From: Piper betle | Taxonomy: Eukaryota > Streptophyta > Magnoliopsida > Piperales > Piperaceae | Reading direction: 5' to 3' | DNA length: 64,000 bases | Assembly: GCA_033002965.1 (NCBI GenBank) | Contig: JAURVB010013123.1 | Coordinates: forward strand, 62,001-126,000 | Shown here: positions 1 to 11,214 of the stretch, one piece after another | How positions within the stretch are numbered: the stretch's first letter is position 1 | How the letters are laid out: each line of letters begins with the position of its first letter | Notes under the pieces: model-generated | The model's database searches: none | The model's input: the letters and a program-made list of their open reading frames with translations, nothing else | Told to the model about the DNA's origin: nothing | Position numbers and translations under genes: made by a program

Positions 1-267
1 TTCGCAGGTATGCACATGGAAGGATGGGTAGAGTCGGGACAGTTGAAAGACTCTGTTATTGGACTATTATTTTTTTCTAGATTGTTTGCATGGCAGTGGG
101 ATTTTGGTTTGGTTCATGAGGCTTAGATTATTCTGAGCATTTGTATATTAAATTTATTGTTATGGATTTATTTAAAATCTTGAAAATTAATAGAAAATTA
201 ATTTATAAGACACTTAGTTTCGTATAGTAACACTTGGCTCGTGGCTCGGAACGGGTGGGTCGTTACA
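1..267 (+). repeat. 3' end of an LTR (same family as the solo LTR at 20145-21372)
   Basis: The first 267 bases align along their whole length with about 21095-21372: both contain GGAAGGATGGGTAGAGTCGG, GTTTGCATGGCAGTGGGATT and the terminal GGCTCGGAACGGG block, and both end in TTACA. The CA at 267 is taken as the LTR terminus by homology. The bases that follow do not resemble a primer-binding site, so this is a 3' LTR or a solo LTR; the left part is outside the window. Confidence 0.8.
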
Positions 268-1039
268 GGAGGGATCTCGAAGGCCATTGAAGCATCTATA
301 TCACTTGAGACAAGTCTACATGTATTGAACATAGTTTAGGACTTGTTGACGAAGTAAAGGGGTTGCAACCTTGAATAGACATCATAGTTCATGAGAGATT
401 TTGACCACATCAAGTTATGAACTCCTTTCTTGAATTCATGTACCTACTAGGATGACCCCTTCTACATATAAGGGGTGGTTGTTTCATGTATAGCTCATCT
501 ATCTTGGCTTAGGAGTCTAGTTATCAACTAGTTCTAGAGTTTTTAATTTTATTTTCTTTAATAATAAAAAATTATTTCTTCTCTATCATGTTCTTCAATT
601 TAATAATGGAGTAGTTCTTTGTTTCGTTCTAGAGAAGAATGAAACTTAATATGATTTAATTAAATTCATATCAACCTCTTACTCTTTTATTTAATTAGAT
701 TATTTGAATTATCATGCTCTTAATGCTAAGAGTGGATTAGTTACCTATTTATTAGATCATGAGGTTTAATTAGATTTTGGGAGAAATTAATTAAATTAGT
801 CATAGACAATTGATACGACAAGTCTTTTGATTTCTTTGTTACTTTTGATTTCTTTGTTGCCATGGTTGGGAGATACACAACACCCTATGTGATCGTAAGG
901 GAATTCTTGAGGCATTACTTTGTTAATTAATTAATTATCATCTCGAAGTAGAAATTGTGGCAAAATAATAAAAGCAAGAAGGAACGGGTGCCACCGTGTC
1001 ATTCATTTATCCTAGATCGACAATCCGAGAAAATAAAAG
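268..1039. other. gene-free stretch
   Basis: AT-rich sequence between the LTR end and the Athila remnant. I see no coding exon, RNA gene or clear repeat boundary in it. Confidence 0.5.
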
Positions 1040-2300
1040 ATAAGAGTAAGATATGATGAAGATTAAATTCATGTTAAGGGAAATCCAACTCTAGAATGAG
1101 TTTTATCATTATTAAAATTTTCTTTAATTTAAAGTTGTTTAGATTTAGTTATACTTGTTAATTGGGTTATTAGTTATGAATTGCTTTTGATGTCCTTTTT
1201 ATGTTGTAACTTGTTTAGTTTCTAGTTTAGTTTACATGTTCTCAGATTAAAAATCCCTTTTTATGTTTGTTTTGCTGTTTGTTCTAAATTCTATAATTAA
1301 TTTGAGTAAATTAATATTATTTGTGGGATGATACTCTAATTTTATCATTATATTACTTCTTTCGACTATATACACTTGCATGATATCGATATTATCAAAC
1401 AAGTTTTTGGCATTGTTGCCAGAGTTATGATGAAGATTACTTCTCATTAAATTTATCATCACACCATCAACGATTCAACCCACTCGAGCTTAAACTGATT
1501 TTATTTAATATATTACATACCATAGGATAATTTAGTGGATCACCTGCTGATAATCTTAATAGGCATATCATCTATTTCCTATCAGTTTGCAATATGTACA
1601 AGCAACTTGGTGTTCTTGACTACTCACTTCGCCTTTGCTTATTTCCATCCTCATTAATAGGAAGTGTGAAAAAGTGGTTGCCATCATTAGATACAATTAC
1701 TACTTGGGATGATTTGTCATAAAAATTCTTGTTGAAATATTTTTCTCCTACTAAAACTCAAGATTATGTAACAAAATTTTATCTTTTTTGCAGTTTGAAG
1801 ATAAATCTTTCTTCGAGGCATGGGAGAGATTTAAAGAGTTACTGAAGAAGCGACCAAACCTTGACATTAAAAAGTGGATGCAAATCCTAACTTTTTCAAC
1901 GGTTTGATGGGCCAAACAAAGAATAATGTTGATGTTGTTGCCAACGGGTCATTTATGAGGAAAAATCCCAATGACGCTTTCCAACTACTAGAATTGATAG
2001 TTCGTGGTAACCACCACGCAACACAAGAAAGGCAGTCAAGGACGACGACCGAAGTTTTAGAATTTGATGCTCTTACTCTTTTATTTGCATGAGTGAATGC
2101 TTTAGATAATCAAGTTCAAAATCTTAATATGCAGGGACAGGTAAAGGCAGTGGAGCGAAAGTGTGAATGGTGTGGACAAGGACATTTTAGAGGCCAATGT
2201 GCACCAAATCAAGTTAACTATGTGGGGAACTTCAATAGGTAAAACAATCCCTACTCCAACACCTAAAGTCCAGGTTGGCGGAATGACCCCAACTTTTCAT
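1040..2300 (+). mobile_element. Athila-type Ty3/gypsy remnant: LTR tail, primer-binding site, gag
   Basis: A decayed primer-binding site TTTTGGCATTGTTGCC at about 1405-1420 follows LTR-like sequence. It is what the Athila signature TTGGCGCCGTTGCCGGGG becomes after CpG decay. From about 1520 the three plus frames give interrupted gag similarity: a retrotrans_gag segment with WDDL, a WERFKELL segment near 1828, and an open stretch at 1874-2092. A CX2CX3HX4C knuckle (CEWCGQGHFRGQC) lies at about 2166-2204, and a C-terminal NNPYSNT / PGWRNDPNFS segment typical of Athila gag follows. Stops and frameshifts make it non-functional. Protease, RT and the 3' LTR are missing; the element ends just before the next LTR. 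Confidence 0.75.
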
Positions 2301-2476
2301 TGTTAGATTCTTGGTTAAAAGCAAATTTTATAATCATATTTCTTTATATATTGATTCATTCCAATCATGTGAAAGAACGTTTGCACAAGAGAAAAATAGG
2401 CTTTGCTCCAAGAGTTCTTGTTATGTTTAAGAGTAAGAAGATAGGTAATAGATAATAGGTTTTCTCTTAAGGTATT

Positions 2477-4128
2477 TTTAAAACCCGCAATTCGAGTCAA
2501 GATTTTATAATATGAACTGGGCAGTTTGATTGTTATTTTCAATCGAGTCAAGTTTTAGTTACGAGACGACCATTCATTTTTCTCACCAACCATTCATTTT
2601 TCTCCCCCTTTGCATCTATTTATTCCACACTTCTGACACTATCACCATCCAGCCACCACCATCCTTCTCACCCTACTTTCTTCTTCTTTTTCTTCCTTTT
2701 CTTTTCCCCCACGATCCCTTACTCGAGCCAGCCACAACCATGTCTCTGTTGCCGCATGACTTACGATTAGGTATGGAGTAGGAGCTCACCGCCTAGGCGC
2801 TAAGACATGCTCGGGGCTTCTACCATGTCCATTTAGGACTCACCCCTGATTTATTGTTCTATTTTATCGTGATTTAAATTTTTTTAGATTGTAGAATGAG
2901 TTGAGTGGTGTTTTATCAGATCCCACTTAGCTCGGGCCATTTAGTCGAATATTTTGGATTACTAACCCTTGAGGATGAGATCCCTCTAGTATGTTTTCAA
3001 AAATAAGATCCACCACAAGTTGCCTTCAACCCTATTATATAAATCCCTACCAAGACCTATATACATGTAGTTTTCATGTTTTTCGACAACCGTACTACGC
3101 GAGCAAGCATGTGCCAGTCGAATCTAAGAATACCGACAACCATGTAATGCGAGCGGCATGTGCCACTCGAAGCCAAGAATACTGACAACCATGTTATGTG
3201 AGTGGGCATGTGCTAGTCGAAGTTGGAAATACCAACAACTACATGAGTGGGTATGGAGGTAAGAAAAGGGCTTAGGATATAAGAGTAGTCCCAAGGAACC
3301 AGAAAGTGAAATGAGAACATGCCGAGAGTGGCATCAGTAGCAGCATATCATTTCAGTTAGAGATGATTTCAGTTCAGTAGATGCCCTTAAGAGAGTTTAC
3401 GATAAATATAGAAAAATATTTTCTTTCATATGAGAGTTTGCTCTCATAGTCAGTTGATATTAGTTGTGTTTCGGACTAGTAACACTCGTTACTGACATGT
3501 TTTTTATAATATATATAGGTGATGATCATGAGTAGGATGAGCTGGCCTAGACAGAGGAGCAGTGACGTCTCTTGGATACACACATTTTTGATGATAGAAT
3601 GTTAATGTTTTGTTTATGTTGTCATTATATTGAGGATGATGTGATGTAATGCAAGGTATGATAATATGATTTGAAACACATATTAATGTGCAAGTTGAAT
3701 GATAAAAGTGAAATGTGAATATAATGAATAGGTGGGTCAAGATAAAAAATGCATAATATTTTAAGGTGACAGAATTAAATGTTGATGTGAAAAATATGAT
3801 GCAATGCATGTATATTGATTTATGTAATTATACATGTTGTTTTGATAGGGTAGCCCTTAATTGCACATTTAGGGAGAACTCTATCCATCGTATTTAACAA
3901 ATTTTATCGATTTTTATTGAAATTATTTTGGTATGCAAATTGCTTGTCATGTCATCCATGTAATAACATGTTAGGGATCCGTGCATTCACCCATGTATAG
4001 TGATAAACATCTTCCATCTCAGGATGCCGAGAATAGATCCGCAGGATTCGGTTTGGTTAGCCGACCTAACCGAGACAAGTAACATTCCGGTTTGGTTCCC
4101 TAGCGTGAACCGGATTTGGGGTGTTACA
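2477..4128 (+). repeat. Tekay-like LTR, internally shortened, probably solo
   Basis: It starts near TTTTAAAACCCGC (compare TGTATAAACCC at 62002) and ends GGGGTGTTACA at 4128, the usual end of plant chromovirus LTRs. Positions 2770-3310 align with 63535-64000, sharing GTAGGAGCTC, CCGCCTAGGCGC and GATCCACCACAAGTTGCCTT. The GC-rich block present at 62460-63180 is reduced to a short stretch here. No primer-binding site follows 4128. I could not find a matching target duplication, so solo status is an inference. Confidence 0.65.
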
Positions 4129-4526
4129 GCCTTTTTAGTTTGATAAATTATTAAAAAAGGGGAAAAAATGAATTAAGAAAGAAAAAAATAATTTTCCAAT
4201 TATTTTCTCTCATGTGTTTGGTTAGAAAGAAAAGAAATTTTGTAAAACATCATTTCACTTTCTATCATTTCTTTGTATTTCTTGTGAAAAAATAATGGTT
4301 TAGCCTTTCACCTAAAGTGGTGAGACTGTTCTTCGTTCCTACAGTGCTCTACCACAAGGATAGTATTAAATTCCCCATTCTTATTTCATTTTATCGAGTC
4401 TTTAGTACTAACATAAGTTTGATCAATAACAATAATGTACGTAGGTAAAACAATTGATCACCATGTTTCGCTATAAATTTTTAAAATTTGATCCTTCCCT
4501 TATAATTGGTTGTGCTCTTTGCACAG
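4129..4526. other. gene-free stretch, probable peroxidase intron 2
   Basis: AT-rich DNA between an LTR end and the peroxidase exon. It ends in TTTGCACAG, a good splice acceptor, so at least its right part is probably intron of the peroxidase remnant. No further exon was recognised in it. Confidence 0.45.
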
Positions 4527-4690
4527 GCAGGAGGTCCTTTAGTGGTAGTGCCCCCTAGTAGAAGGGGCGGGCAACTCTCATTAGCTTCAAATGTTAGAAG
4601 TAACATTGTAGACACAAGTTTCACAGTTGATGACATGATTGATCTTTTCTCATCCAAAGGGTTCTCAATAGATGACCTCATTGTTTTTTG
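4527..4690 (+). pseudogene. class III peroxidase, isolated exon 3
   Basis: Translation from the acceptor TTTGCACAG gives AGGPLVVVPPSRRGGQLSLA, then NVRSNIVDTSFTVDDMI, FSSKGFSIDDL. This matches the secreted plant peroxidase (class III) segment GGP-x-VPxGRRDG ... NxPDTSFTxDxM ... FxSKGLSxxDLV that precedes the proximal haem-ligand motif SGAHTIG. The donor GTATGT at 4691 is where intron 3 lies in the classical three-intron gene. The exon is 164 nt, against about 166 nt usual for this exon, and its last codons (VFW instead of VLSG) suggest a small deletion at the end. Only this exon is present. Twenty bases downstream the LARD-like element begins, and the exon carrying the haem-binding histidine was not found anywhere, so this is a gene relic. 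Confidence 0.8.
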
Positions 4691-4710
4691 GTATGTTTCG
4701 TCACTCTATT

Positions 4711-5230
4711 TCTAAAATCCTAGCTTCAAGTCAGGGTACCTGCTTCTTGCTTTGCCCAGTTCAGGCCAGTCTCGAGTCAGTACAAGTCAGTTCAATTTTT
4801 AGACCACGAGTATGCCACCCAGATGGTCATAAAAGCATGTTATGGAGACTTGGCATGCCAAATATACAAATGATAGCTTCAATTATGCTACACTAGAGCA
4901 TGAGTTATACTACAAGGTATATATATTGTTTTTTTTCTTGTTTTAGTGTAGGGTTTAGAGCTAGATCTAGGTCATTGCAGCATTTAATATTCATTTGAGC
5001 TTTTTATGGTGTCTTTTGTGCATGCATCATAGGGATTTTGGACTATCAGATTGCCCCTGTGAGCCCAGTTTGATTTGAGTCTTAGATTTTGATCCGAATA
5101 AGTTTAGGGTTTAAGGCTCATTTAGTTTTCTTAGCCCAATTTCCATCCATAGAATCATTTTTAAGCTTCAACTTTTGTCAATGCCGATCCAAGCTGTATG
5201 TCTTTTATATATATATATATATATATATAT
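4711..5230 (+). repeat. 5' LTR of the LARD-like element, left part
   Basis: It aligns with 19237-19750: shared blocks include TTGCCCAG, AGTCAGTTC/AGTTAGTTCAG, GAGCTAGATCTAGGTCA/GTTAGATCTAGGTCA, GCATGCATCATAGGGATTTT and GACTATCAGATTG. It ends in a TA run (5206-5230) that abuts viral sequence. Confidence 0.85.
5206..5230. repeat. TA microsatellite, left virus junction
   Basis: Uninterrupted TA run of 25 nt. The related LTRs have TA-rich sequence at the same place (19741-19750 and 45058-45086) without virus, so the repeat belongs to the LTR and was the integration site. Viral sequence starts at 5231. Confidence 0.85.
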
Positions 5231-5940
5231 CCAGTATCTACTAATGCTAAAGTTTCTAAACTAAACTCTTCTTGTATTATGATTTTTATTCTTAATACAT
5301 ACTTTCTAGTAATAGTTTGTTCTATTATATTTAAATAATTTTCTTGTTCTGGTTGAGATGATTCACCAATTTCAAATGTTGATTCCTCAAACAATTTCTG
5401 TTCATCTTCATCAGAACTTTCATTATTTTTAATTTCATTATTTAATTCTAAGATTTCAATACGTCTTTTTAAATTAGAAACTTCTTTCTTAAGCTCATTT
5501 ATTTCCTTAATTAGATCATTAGTAGTAATAGGTTTTTCTTGTTTTACTCTACTTAAAACCTATGTCATTGTATAAGCTGGTTTTAATGCTGCTTCTACTT
5601 GAGGTTTAAATTTAGATTTATTATTGCTCTTGTCTTTTGTAGATTCCAAAATTTTCTCTATTAATTTTCTTTTTTCTTCTTTATCCTGAAGAGAAACTAC
5701 CATATCTAAAAGTAATTCTTCTTGTGTTGTGATTACATTGATACTTGGTCTATTTAAGTCCATAATTCTTTTGTAATCATCGCACTCACAGCTATTTTCA
5801 CTAGATGATGACAATGAATCTTCATCTTCTAGATTAAATTCTAAAGCATCATATTCAGAAGTATTTTCTGATAACTAATCATCTAATTCTTCCAAAAGAT
5901 TAATTAAACTTTGCTTTTCTTCTTCAGGAATGTTTAATTC
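5231..5940 (-). pseudogene. endogenous caulimovirid ORF1: spacer and protease N-terminal half
   Basis: Open stretches at 5814-5560 (acidic, lysine-rich spacer) and 5394-5231 lie downstream of the capsid knuckle. The last one reaches LALVDTG, the catalytic Asp-Thr-Gly of the retropepsin-type aspartic protease, after which the frame runs straight into the TA repeat (translated YIYIYI). The flap and C-terminal half of the protease are at the opposite end of the insert (12949-12537). This break marks the viral end, and it alone prevents a functional enzyme. The region also has stops between the open stretches. Confidence 0.75.
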
Positions 5941-5960
5941 TTTTATCTTTTCTTTAGTCT

Positions 5961-8018
5961 ACATTGGTTTCTTGTGTGTCCTGTCTGACCACAGTCCCAA
6001 CAAACTAAAGGTTTTATTGGTTTAGATGTAAAAGGTTTATTTTTCTTTTGATTCTTTTTACCTTTTTCTGGCTTCTTTTCTACATTAATAGGTCTTTTCT
6101 TTCTTTTATAAGGAATAAAAGATTTACTACGTTTATTTCTTATTAACTTTGTTTTTATTATTAGGATATTTAGGAGTTATAATAGTTCCAAACTGTTGAC
6201 AGAATTCTCCTAATTCTCTTTTTCCTAATAATTTTTGTTTCTTTAATTGATTTCTTAAAGTTAATTCATTACAAAGTTTTAATCCTTCTGCGACAACTTG
6301 TCCTACTAATTGTCCAAAGGTATATTCAGAATAAGGAATTGTACCATGCATTTCCCTTAATCTATTTCTAACTCTTTCTGCAAAAAGAGTAGGTAAGCCA
6401 GAAAGAAATCTTTCTTTCCAGACATCATTATTTGAGTCTGCTCTTTGGTATAATAAAGTTAAGAATGTATCCTTATACCATCTGAAATGTGTTAAGGTTG
6501 GACATCTCAGATTTAATATTAACTCTTGTATTCTTTCATTAAGTTGATTTACATTACCTACAAAATAATGTAATATTGTTTGAACTAAAGTATATACTGA
6601 GTCTTCTTTTATCTGTTGTGTACTAGGTTCTAGTTTTACAGCACCTAATATTTCTATTTTTTGAGGTTGTGATAAATGATTATCCCACCAACCTTTCAGT
6701 TGGCCTGTAAACCCTGCAATTATCATTTCTAAAATTTGTCTATCTGAATTATTATTTATTCTACAGATAGTAGCATACATTAAGTATATTATGTAATGTG
6801 GTTATTATTTGATATTCAGACTGTCCATCAATATTCCATTCATAGACAGACTCTCCATTATATTGTGACAAAGTTACATTCATACTTTCTTCAAATAATA
6901 AATTAGCAGGAGTTGGTCTTGGATAATAATTTAAAGTTTGAGGTAAAGGATTTTTCTTTGCTACATTTATAGAATCTGTGAATTGATTTATCAAATCCTC
7001 AGATTCATATCCTTTAATAGTTTTTATTTTTAACTCTCCTAATTTTCCTGTTAACCTTTCTAAAAATTCTTCTGTTATAGGAGGTCTTTTATTAAACTTA
7101 GTTGTTATAATTGGAGGTTTAATTAATACATGTTTAAGAATTTCTTCTTCAACCTTTTCTTTTCCTTTTAGTCTAGGACGCCAATTATCTTCTATATGTG
7201 ATAATTGAGTTGCTATTGTTTGTAAATGCATATGAGTATAATTATTTTGTTTTATAATTATGGCTATATCTTCTGGTTTAGATTCAGGTTTTACGAAGGA
7301 CATTGCTTCTATTGTTCCATATTTAATATTTCCTACAGGAGGATGTCTACTAGGAATTACTTTTCCATCAGTTGTTTCCCACTTTATAGTCTCTTTATGT
7401 ACTAATATTCTAGGTGTTACTAATTCTTTAAACCATTTTTTAAAAGGAATTTCATATTTTAAAATCTTTAAATCTTTATAATAAAGTTCTTTATATTCTG
7501 TTCTGTTGATTTTCATCAAATATTTTAAAATACCAATCTCTAAAGATTTTATTTCTTGATTGCATAAATTCTTTAGAGCATTTTTTCCTATTTGGTTCAA
7601 AGTCTATAGTATTAATTTTAAATTCCATTTCTGAGAAACTTGGCTCATCCGTGTATAATGCATGAGGTATATTATGTTCTGACATAAGTATTCCAGCTAC
7701 ATTAGAACTAGAAGGTTTATCATGTTCTAATTTAAATCTTGTAGAAGTACTATTTCTTCCAAAGATTATATTAACATCACCATTATTTTCTTCTATAATG
7801 GCTTCTGCAGATCTTTTCTCTACTTTAGGAGGAACTACTTGTTCTAATTTCCAAACTTCTGGAAGAACTATATCTGTCCATTTAATAATTTTAGGAATTT
7901 CTATATTAGCTTTGGTTGTATCTATTTGGAATAATGTTGTATTACCTTTTCTTGATGCTAGTTTAGCATTAGGATTAATTGTTGTCATAGCCTTAAAACA
8001 TATTCTGTAAAGTAACAC
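5961..8018 (-). pseudogene. endogenous caulimovirid ORF1: linker, capsid domain and CCHC knuckle
   Basis: Three overlapping open stretches (8018-7491, 7600-6761, 6780-6133) in shifting frames follow the movement protein. The 6780-6133 stretch holds the capsid core, recognisable by the segment RQILEMIIAGFTG and the WWD that follows it. A CX2CX4HX4C zinc knuckle (first Cys at 6002-6000, last at 5963-5961) marks the nucleic-acid-binding end of the coat protein. The role in the virus is genome packaging. At least two frame changes and the stops between stretches show decay. Capsid similarity is from motif recognition only. Confidence 0.75.
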
Positions 8019-8566
8019 ATATGTTTTGAGATCCTTCTTTCATATCATAACCTTGTGTTTTCATGTTTAAACACAAAGCGTCTTTAAGATGAGGATCACT
8101 TAAGGATAGTGAAAAATTTGGATAACAATTAAAATATACAGGTCCAGTTCCTAAACTGGATTCTATTATTCCTAATAGAGAATCTTTAAATTTATTATGT
8201 CTGATTATCTCTAAGACATAATAATATTGAAGTGTTTAAACCATCTATGGTTAATGGTTTAACAGCTACTTGTACTAATCCTAAGTGAATATAATTATAT
8301 TCATTTCTTAATTCTTCTAATATCTTATTGCTTAATAAGGATAAGTTATTTGTAAAGTTTTGTAAACTTATACTTTCTTCATATGTTTTAATAAGATATG
8401 CCTGTTTAAATTCTAATAAGCCTTTATTATATATTTTAGTAGGTTTAACCTTAGGGATACTCCACTTATTTAAGCGTTGTTCAATGTTATTATACACTAG
8501 TTGTTCAGTAATTTTAGAACTCTCTAGGTCTTTAGATCTCTTAACTAGTTGTTGTAAAAAAACCAT
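7995..8566 (-). pseudogene. endogenous caulimovirid ORF1: movement protein (30K superfamily)
   Basis: The open stretch starts with Met at 8566, about 140 nt downstream of the primer-binding site, a plausible polyprotein start. It includes a segment with GLVQVAVKPLT and GLNTSILLCLRD typical of the caulimovirid 30K movement protein core, which acts at plasmodesmata. Near 8195 the frame shifts; further core similarity (a segment with GPVYFNCYPNF and an SDPHL motif) continues in another frame to about 7995. The single-base frame change and downstream stop break the protein. Confidence 0.75.
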
Positions 8567-8703
8567 CTATCTTCTGATAGATTCTACACCTAACACTAGG
8601 AATTTGGTAGCAGTACACAACTGCGACTGGGTGCCTACCACGGCTTAACGTCGACTTACTAGACTGCGTCACCTAGCTTTGGTCATGTCTCTAAGATTCA
8701 AAA

Positions 8704-8717
8704 TGACTTTGATACCA
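8704..8717 (-). other. viral primer-binding site for initiator tRNA-Met
   Basis: Minus-strand TGGTATCAAAGTC closely matches the caulimovirid first-strand primer site TGGTATCAGAGC. It lies between the leader and the movement protein start, the expected position; by convention it marks nucleotide 1 of the viral genome. Confidence 0.85.
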
Positions 8718-9680
8718 CAAACAACGGGGAAATCTAATGGCTTTCAAAAGTTTTCAAATTAACTACACAACAGAGTAGCCTAACAATAAACAACTTAATA
8801 ACTTTAATAATTACTTATTAACAATAACTTATATAATAAAATAAAAGTATATTAACAACCTAGAATTATGTATAAACAAGAACTTAAAGACAATAAGTAA
8901 AATATATCCCAGATGGGAGTTTGACTGTAAAGATAAATTATATCCCTCTGAGGGAATTCAACTGTAAATGTAAAGTATATCCCTTTGCGGAAGAGAAATT
9001 CTAACTTTGAGAATTTAATAAAGAAAGAAAGACATACCAGAAAATTCACTTTGTATTAATGCTGGTAATTTTACAAACTCACTTCACTTCACTCAGGAAA
9101 TACACAAACTGTATACATACAAGTATAATAATATAGGTATGTATATACGTATAAACTTACAGTATTTGTACTATATACATAAATCTTACAAATACACACT
9201 CCATACAAACTTCATACGGTACAAACTGAAAACTGTTTTTGGGATTTTGATGTTTTGCAACTTGATGAAACAAACTGAAACACACTCACGGCTGAAGATA
9301 AGATATTAAAAGAAAAGTAGAACTGAAAGCGACACAACTGAAATATGAAACACGAAACACGTTGTTGAAAGGAAAAGAAAAGAAAAGGAAAGATAAAGGT
9401 GACCGAAAACGACCAAAGACGATTCTTTTCTCAAGAAATTAGAACTAAGGAAGGAGACAATAGAACCTTATGAAATCATTTCTCTGTATGCAAACCCACG
9501 AATGAAAAATAGAAACTCTATTGAAGAAGGAAGGACAGTAAAGAAGAAAGAGACTCATGAGCGTTGTGCTCTCAATTCGTCCTCTCCCAACTAAAGGAGG
9601 ATGTTTGAATTTATAGACAGACAGATGATAAAAGCAAACAAACCGGTTACACATGTTACCGGTCACGGAGTGGGTTCCAC
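8718..9680 (-). promoter_or_regulatory. viral intergenic region: promoter and leader
   Basis: This is the only long noncoding part of the viral insert. A minus-strand TATAAAT at 9615-9609 is the best TATA box; transcription would start about 30 nt downstream and run through a leader of roughly 850 nt to the primer-binding site. The leader contains the hairpin repeats and no long open frame. Promoter activity in the present copy is unknown. Confidence 0.6.
8904..9005 (-). repeat. three tandem 36-37 bp units in the viral leader
   Basis: Units begin at 8904, 8940 and 8977, each with ATATCCC. The first two share AACTGTAAA/GACTGTAAA, and each contains a small palindrome (TCCCAGATGGGA; CCCTCTGAGGG; decayed CCCTTTGCGG). 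They lie between the TATA box and the primer-binding site. Confidence 0.7.
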
Positions 9681-11214
9681 CTAGGGCCCAACAGACGTAG
9701 TCTTGGTGGGAACCATGGTGGGGACAGAAGAGGGACCCACAGTGGGGTCAGTAGATGGTCCCACAAAAAGTTTGGCAATTTTCCATGCAGAATGATCTGA
9801 CTCAAGATGAACAGTGTTGGACGAGGATTGCTGAGAATCAGCTTTCTTTGAAGGACTCTTCATTGGAGACGGTGATCTGTCTATGGCAGGACAGTGAAAA
9901 GCACTATGACCAAATTGGCCACAACAAAGACACTTTGGACCTTCATCCAAGGGAAACTCTGTACAAACAATAGAAGTATGGTCAGTCTATCTGCAAATTC
10001 TGCAATGTAAATCCTTTGTAGAAAAAGGTGACTGGGCATGTCCTGCTTGAACTGGACTGTTTGTAAGCCTGGTAACGATCTGATTGATTTCATCTGACGA
10101 TAATAGTTGAGGCTCCGGAATAGGTTGCAACTTTGGAGAGACTCCATATGAATTGAGGATAAAGGCAAGTCTAATTGCCTCGTCATGAGGAAGATTGGGA
10201 TTATCAACCTGTACCTGTAACAACCAAGCATATACAGTTAGCTGGTGGTAGTACTGGAGTGATAGTCCTGGTCAAGGGCAGAACAGGCTCTGGAAACAGT
10301 TCTTCTTTTGTAGGAAGAATGATAGAACGAGTGAACTTATCCCACCATCTAATGTAAAATCTGTGAGCCAGTGAGGAAATAAGAATTCCCTTGTCCTCAG
10401 TAGAATGGAAACAGAAATTCCAAGACATAATCCATGGAATTCGATAAAACAGAATGAGATAGAAAAATGAGTTCCCGAAAGACTTATTAACAAGTTTAGA
10501 GAAATTTTCATATTGAGATTTATAATATTTCAGGAGATACTCTATTTCTGGACCAAAGTCTTCCATCCATTGATGAAACCATACTGGAATTGAACAAGGT
10601 TTAGGTAAATCAATACGAAGGAACCAAGAGTGCTGACTAATGAGATTTTTATATAACAGAACTTTTTTAAAAGCTTCAACATAATCCCAATAGTTATATT
10701 CCATGGGGAATAAACCAGGAGGAGGTTGAACATTGGAAAATTTCCTGATAGTATTAGGATGACCATATTCTTCCATAGTAACTATTTTTTGTATAACCAT
10801 TTTACTGTAAGGTATCTTTGTCTCATAATTTTCAGGATAGGTCAGAATATTATCAGGGCTATTATATCTATGTAATATTTGACAAGAAAGCATGTCTTGT
10901 AAAACTAACTCATAAAAATATCTGGTTTTGTTGGAGGTAACTAGATAATGAGAATATAAAGGACAATGCTTAATAGCAATTTTTGAAGGATCAAGGTTTT
11001 CTAATTAGTATGGAGATTGATCAAGAAAACAAACATGCAAAAGAACTGGTTTCTGAATATATGGGCTTAAATTAGTGTATGATGGTTTTTCAGACTTTTT
11101 GGTTTCTGGGAATTGTGGATAATTTCTGTAAAACGGAGGTGGGTGATTAGGATAATTAGGAACTATTGCTTTTCCCTTTCCCTTCCTGTCCATATTCCCC
11201 TTGCAGAAATTCAC
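9681..11214 (-). pseudogene. endogenous caulimovirid ORF2, unknown function, CCHC knuckle near C-terminus
   Basis: Open stretches 11214-11005, 10893-10204, 10223-9987 and 9950-9681 form a second gene that overlaps the end of the RT polyprotein by about 60 nt. The last two are in one frame, separated by a single stop at 9987; a frame change lies near 10204-10223. The middle part is rich in aromatic residues (YNYWDY, WFHQWMEDFGPEIEYL) and resembles no family I know. The C-terminal part has CLCCGQFGHSAFHC, a CX2CX4HX4C knuckle, preceded by HCRICR. Location after RNase H parallels the florendovirus ORF2. A nucleic-acid-binding role is only inferred from the knuckle. Confidence 0.65.

Noticed and set aside
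5206..5230. Virus captured by the LTR element before transposition
   Set aside because: The 3' LTR and the reverse LTR lack viral sequence at the same position, so the insert is specific to this LTR copy.
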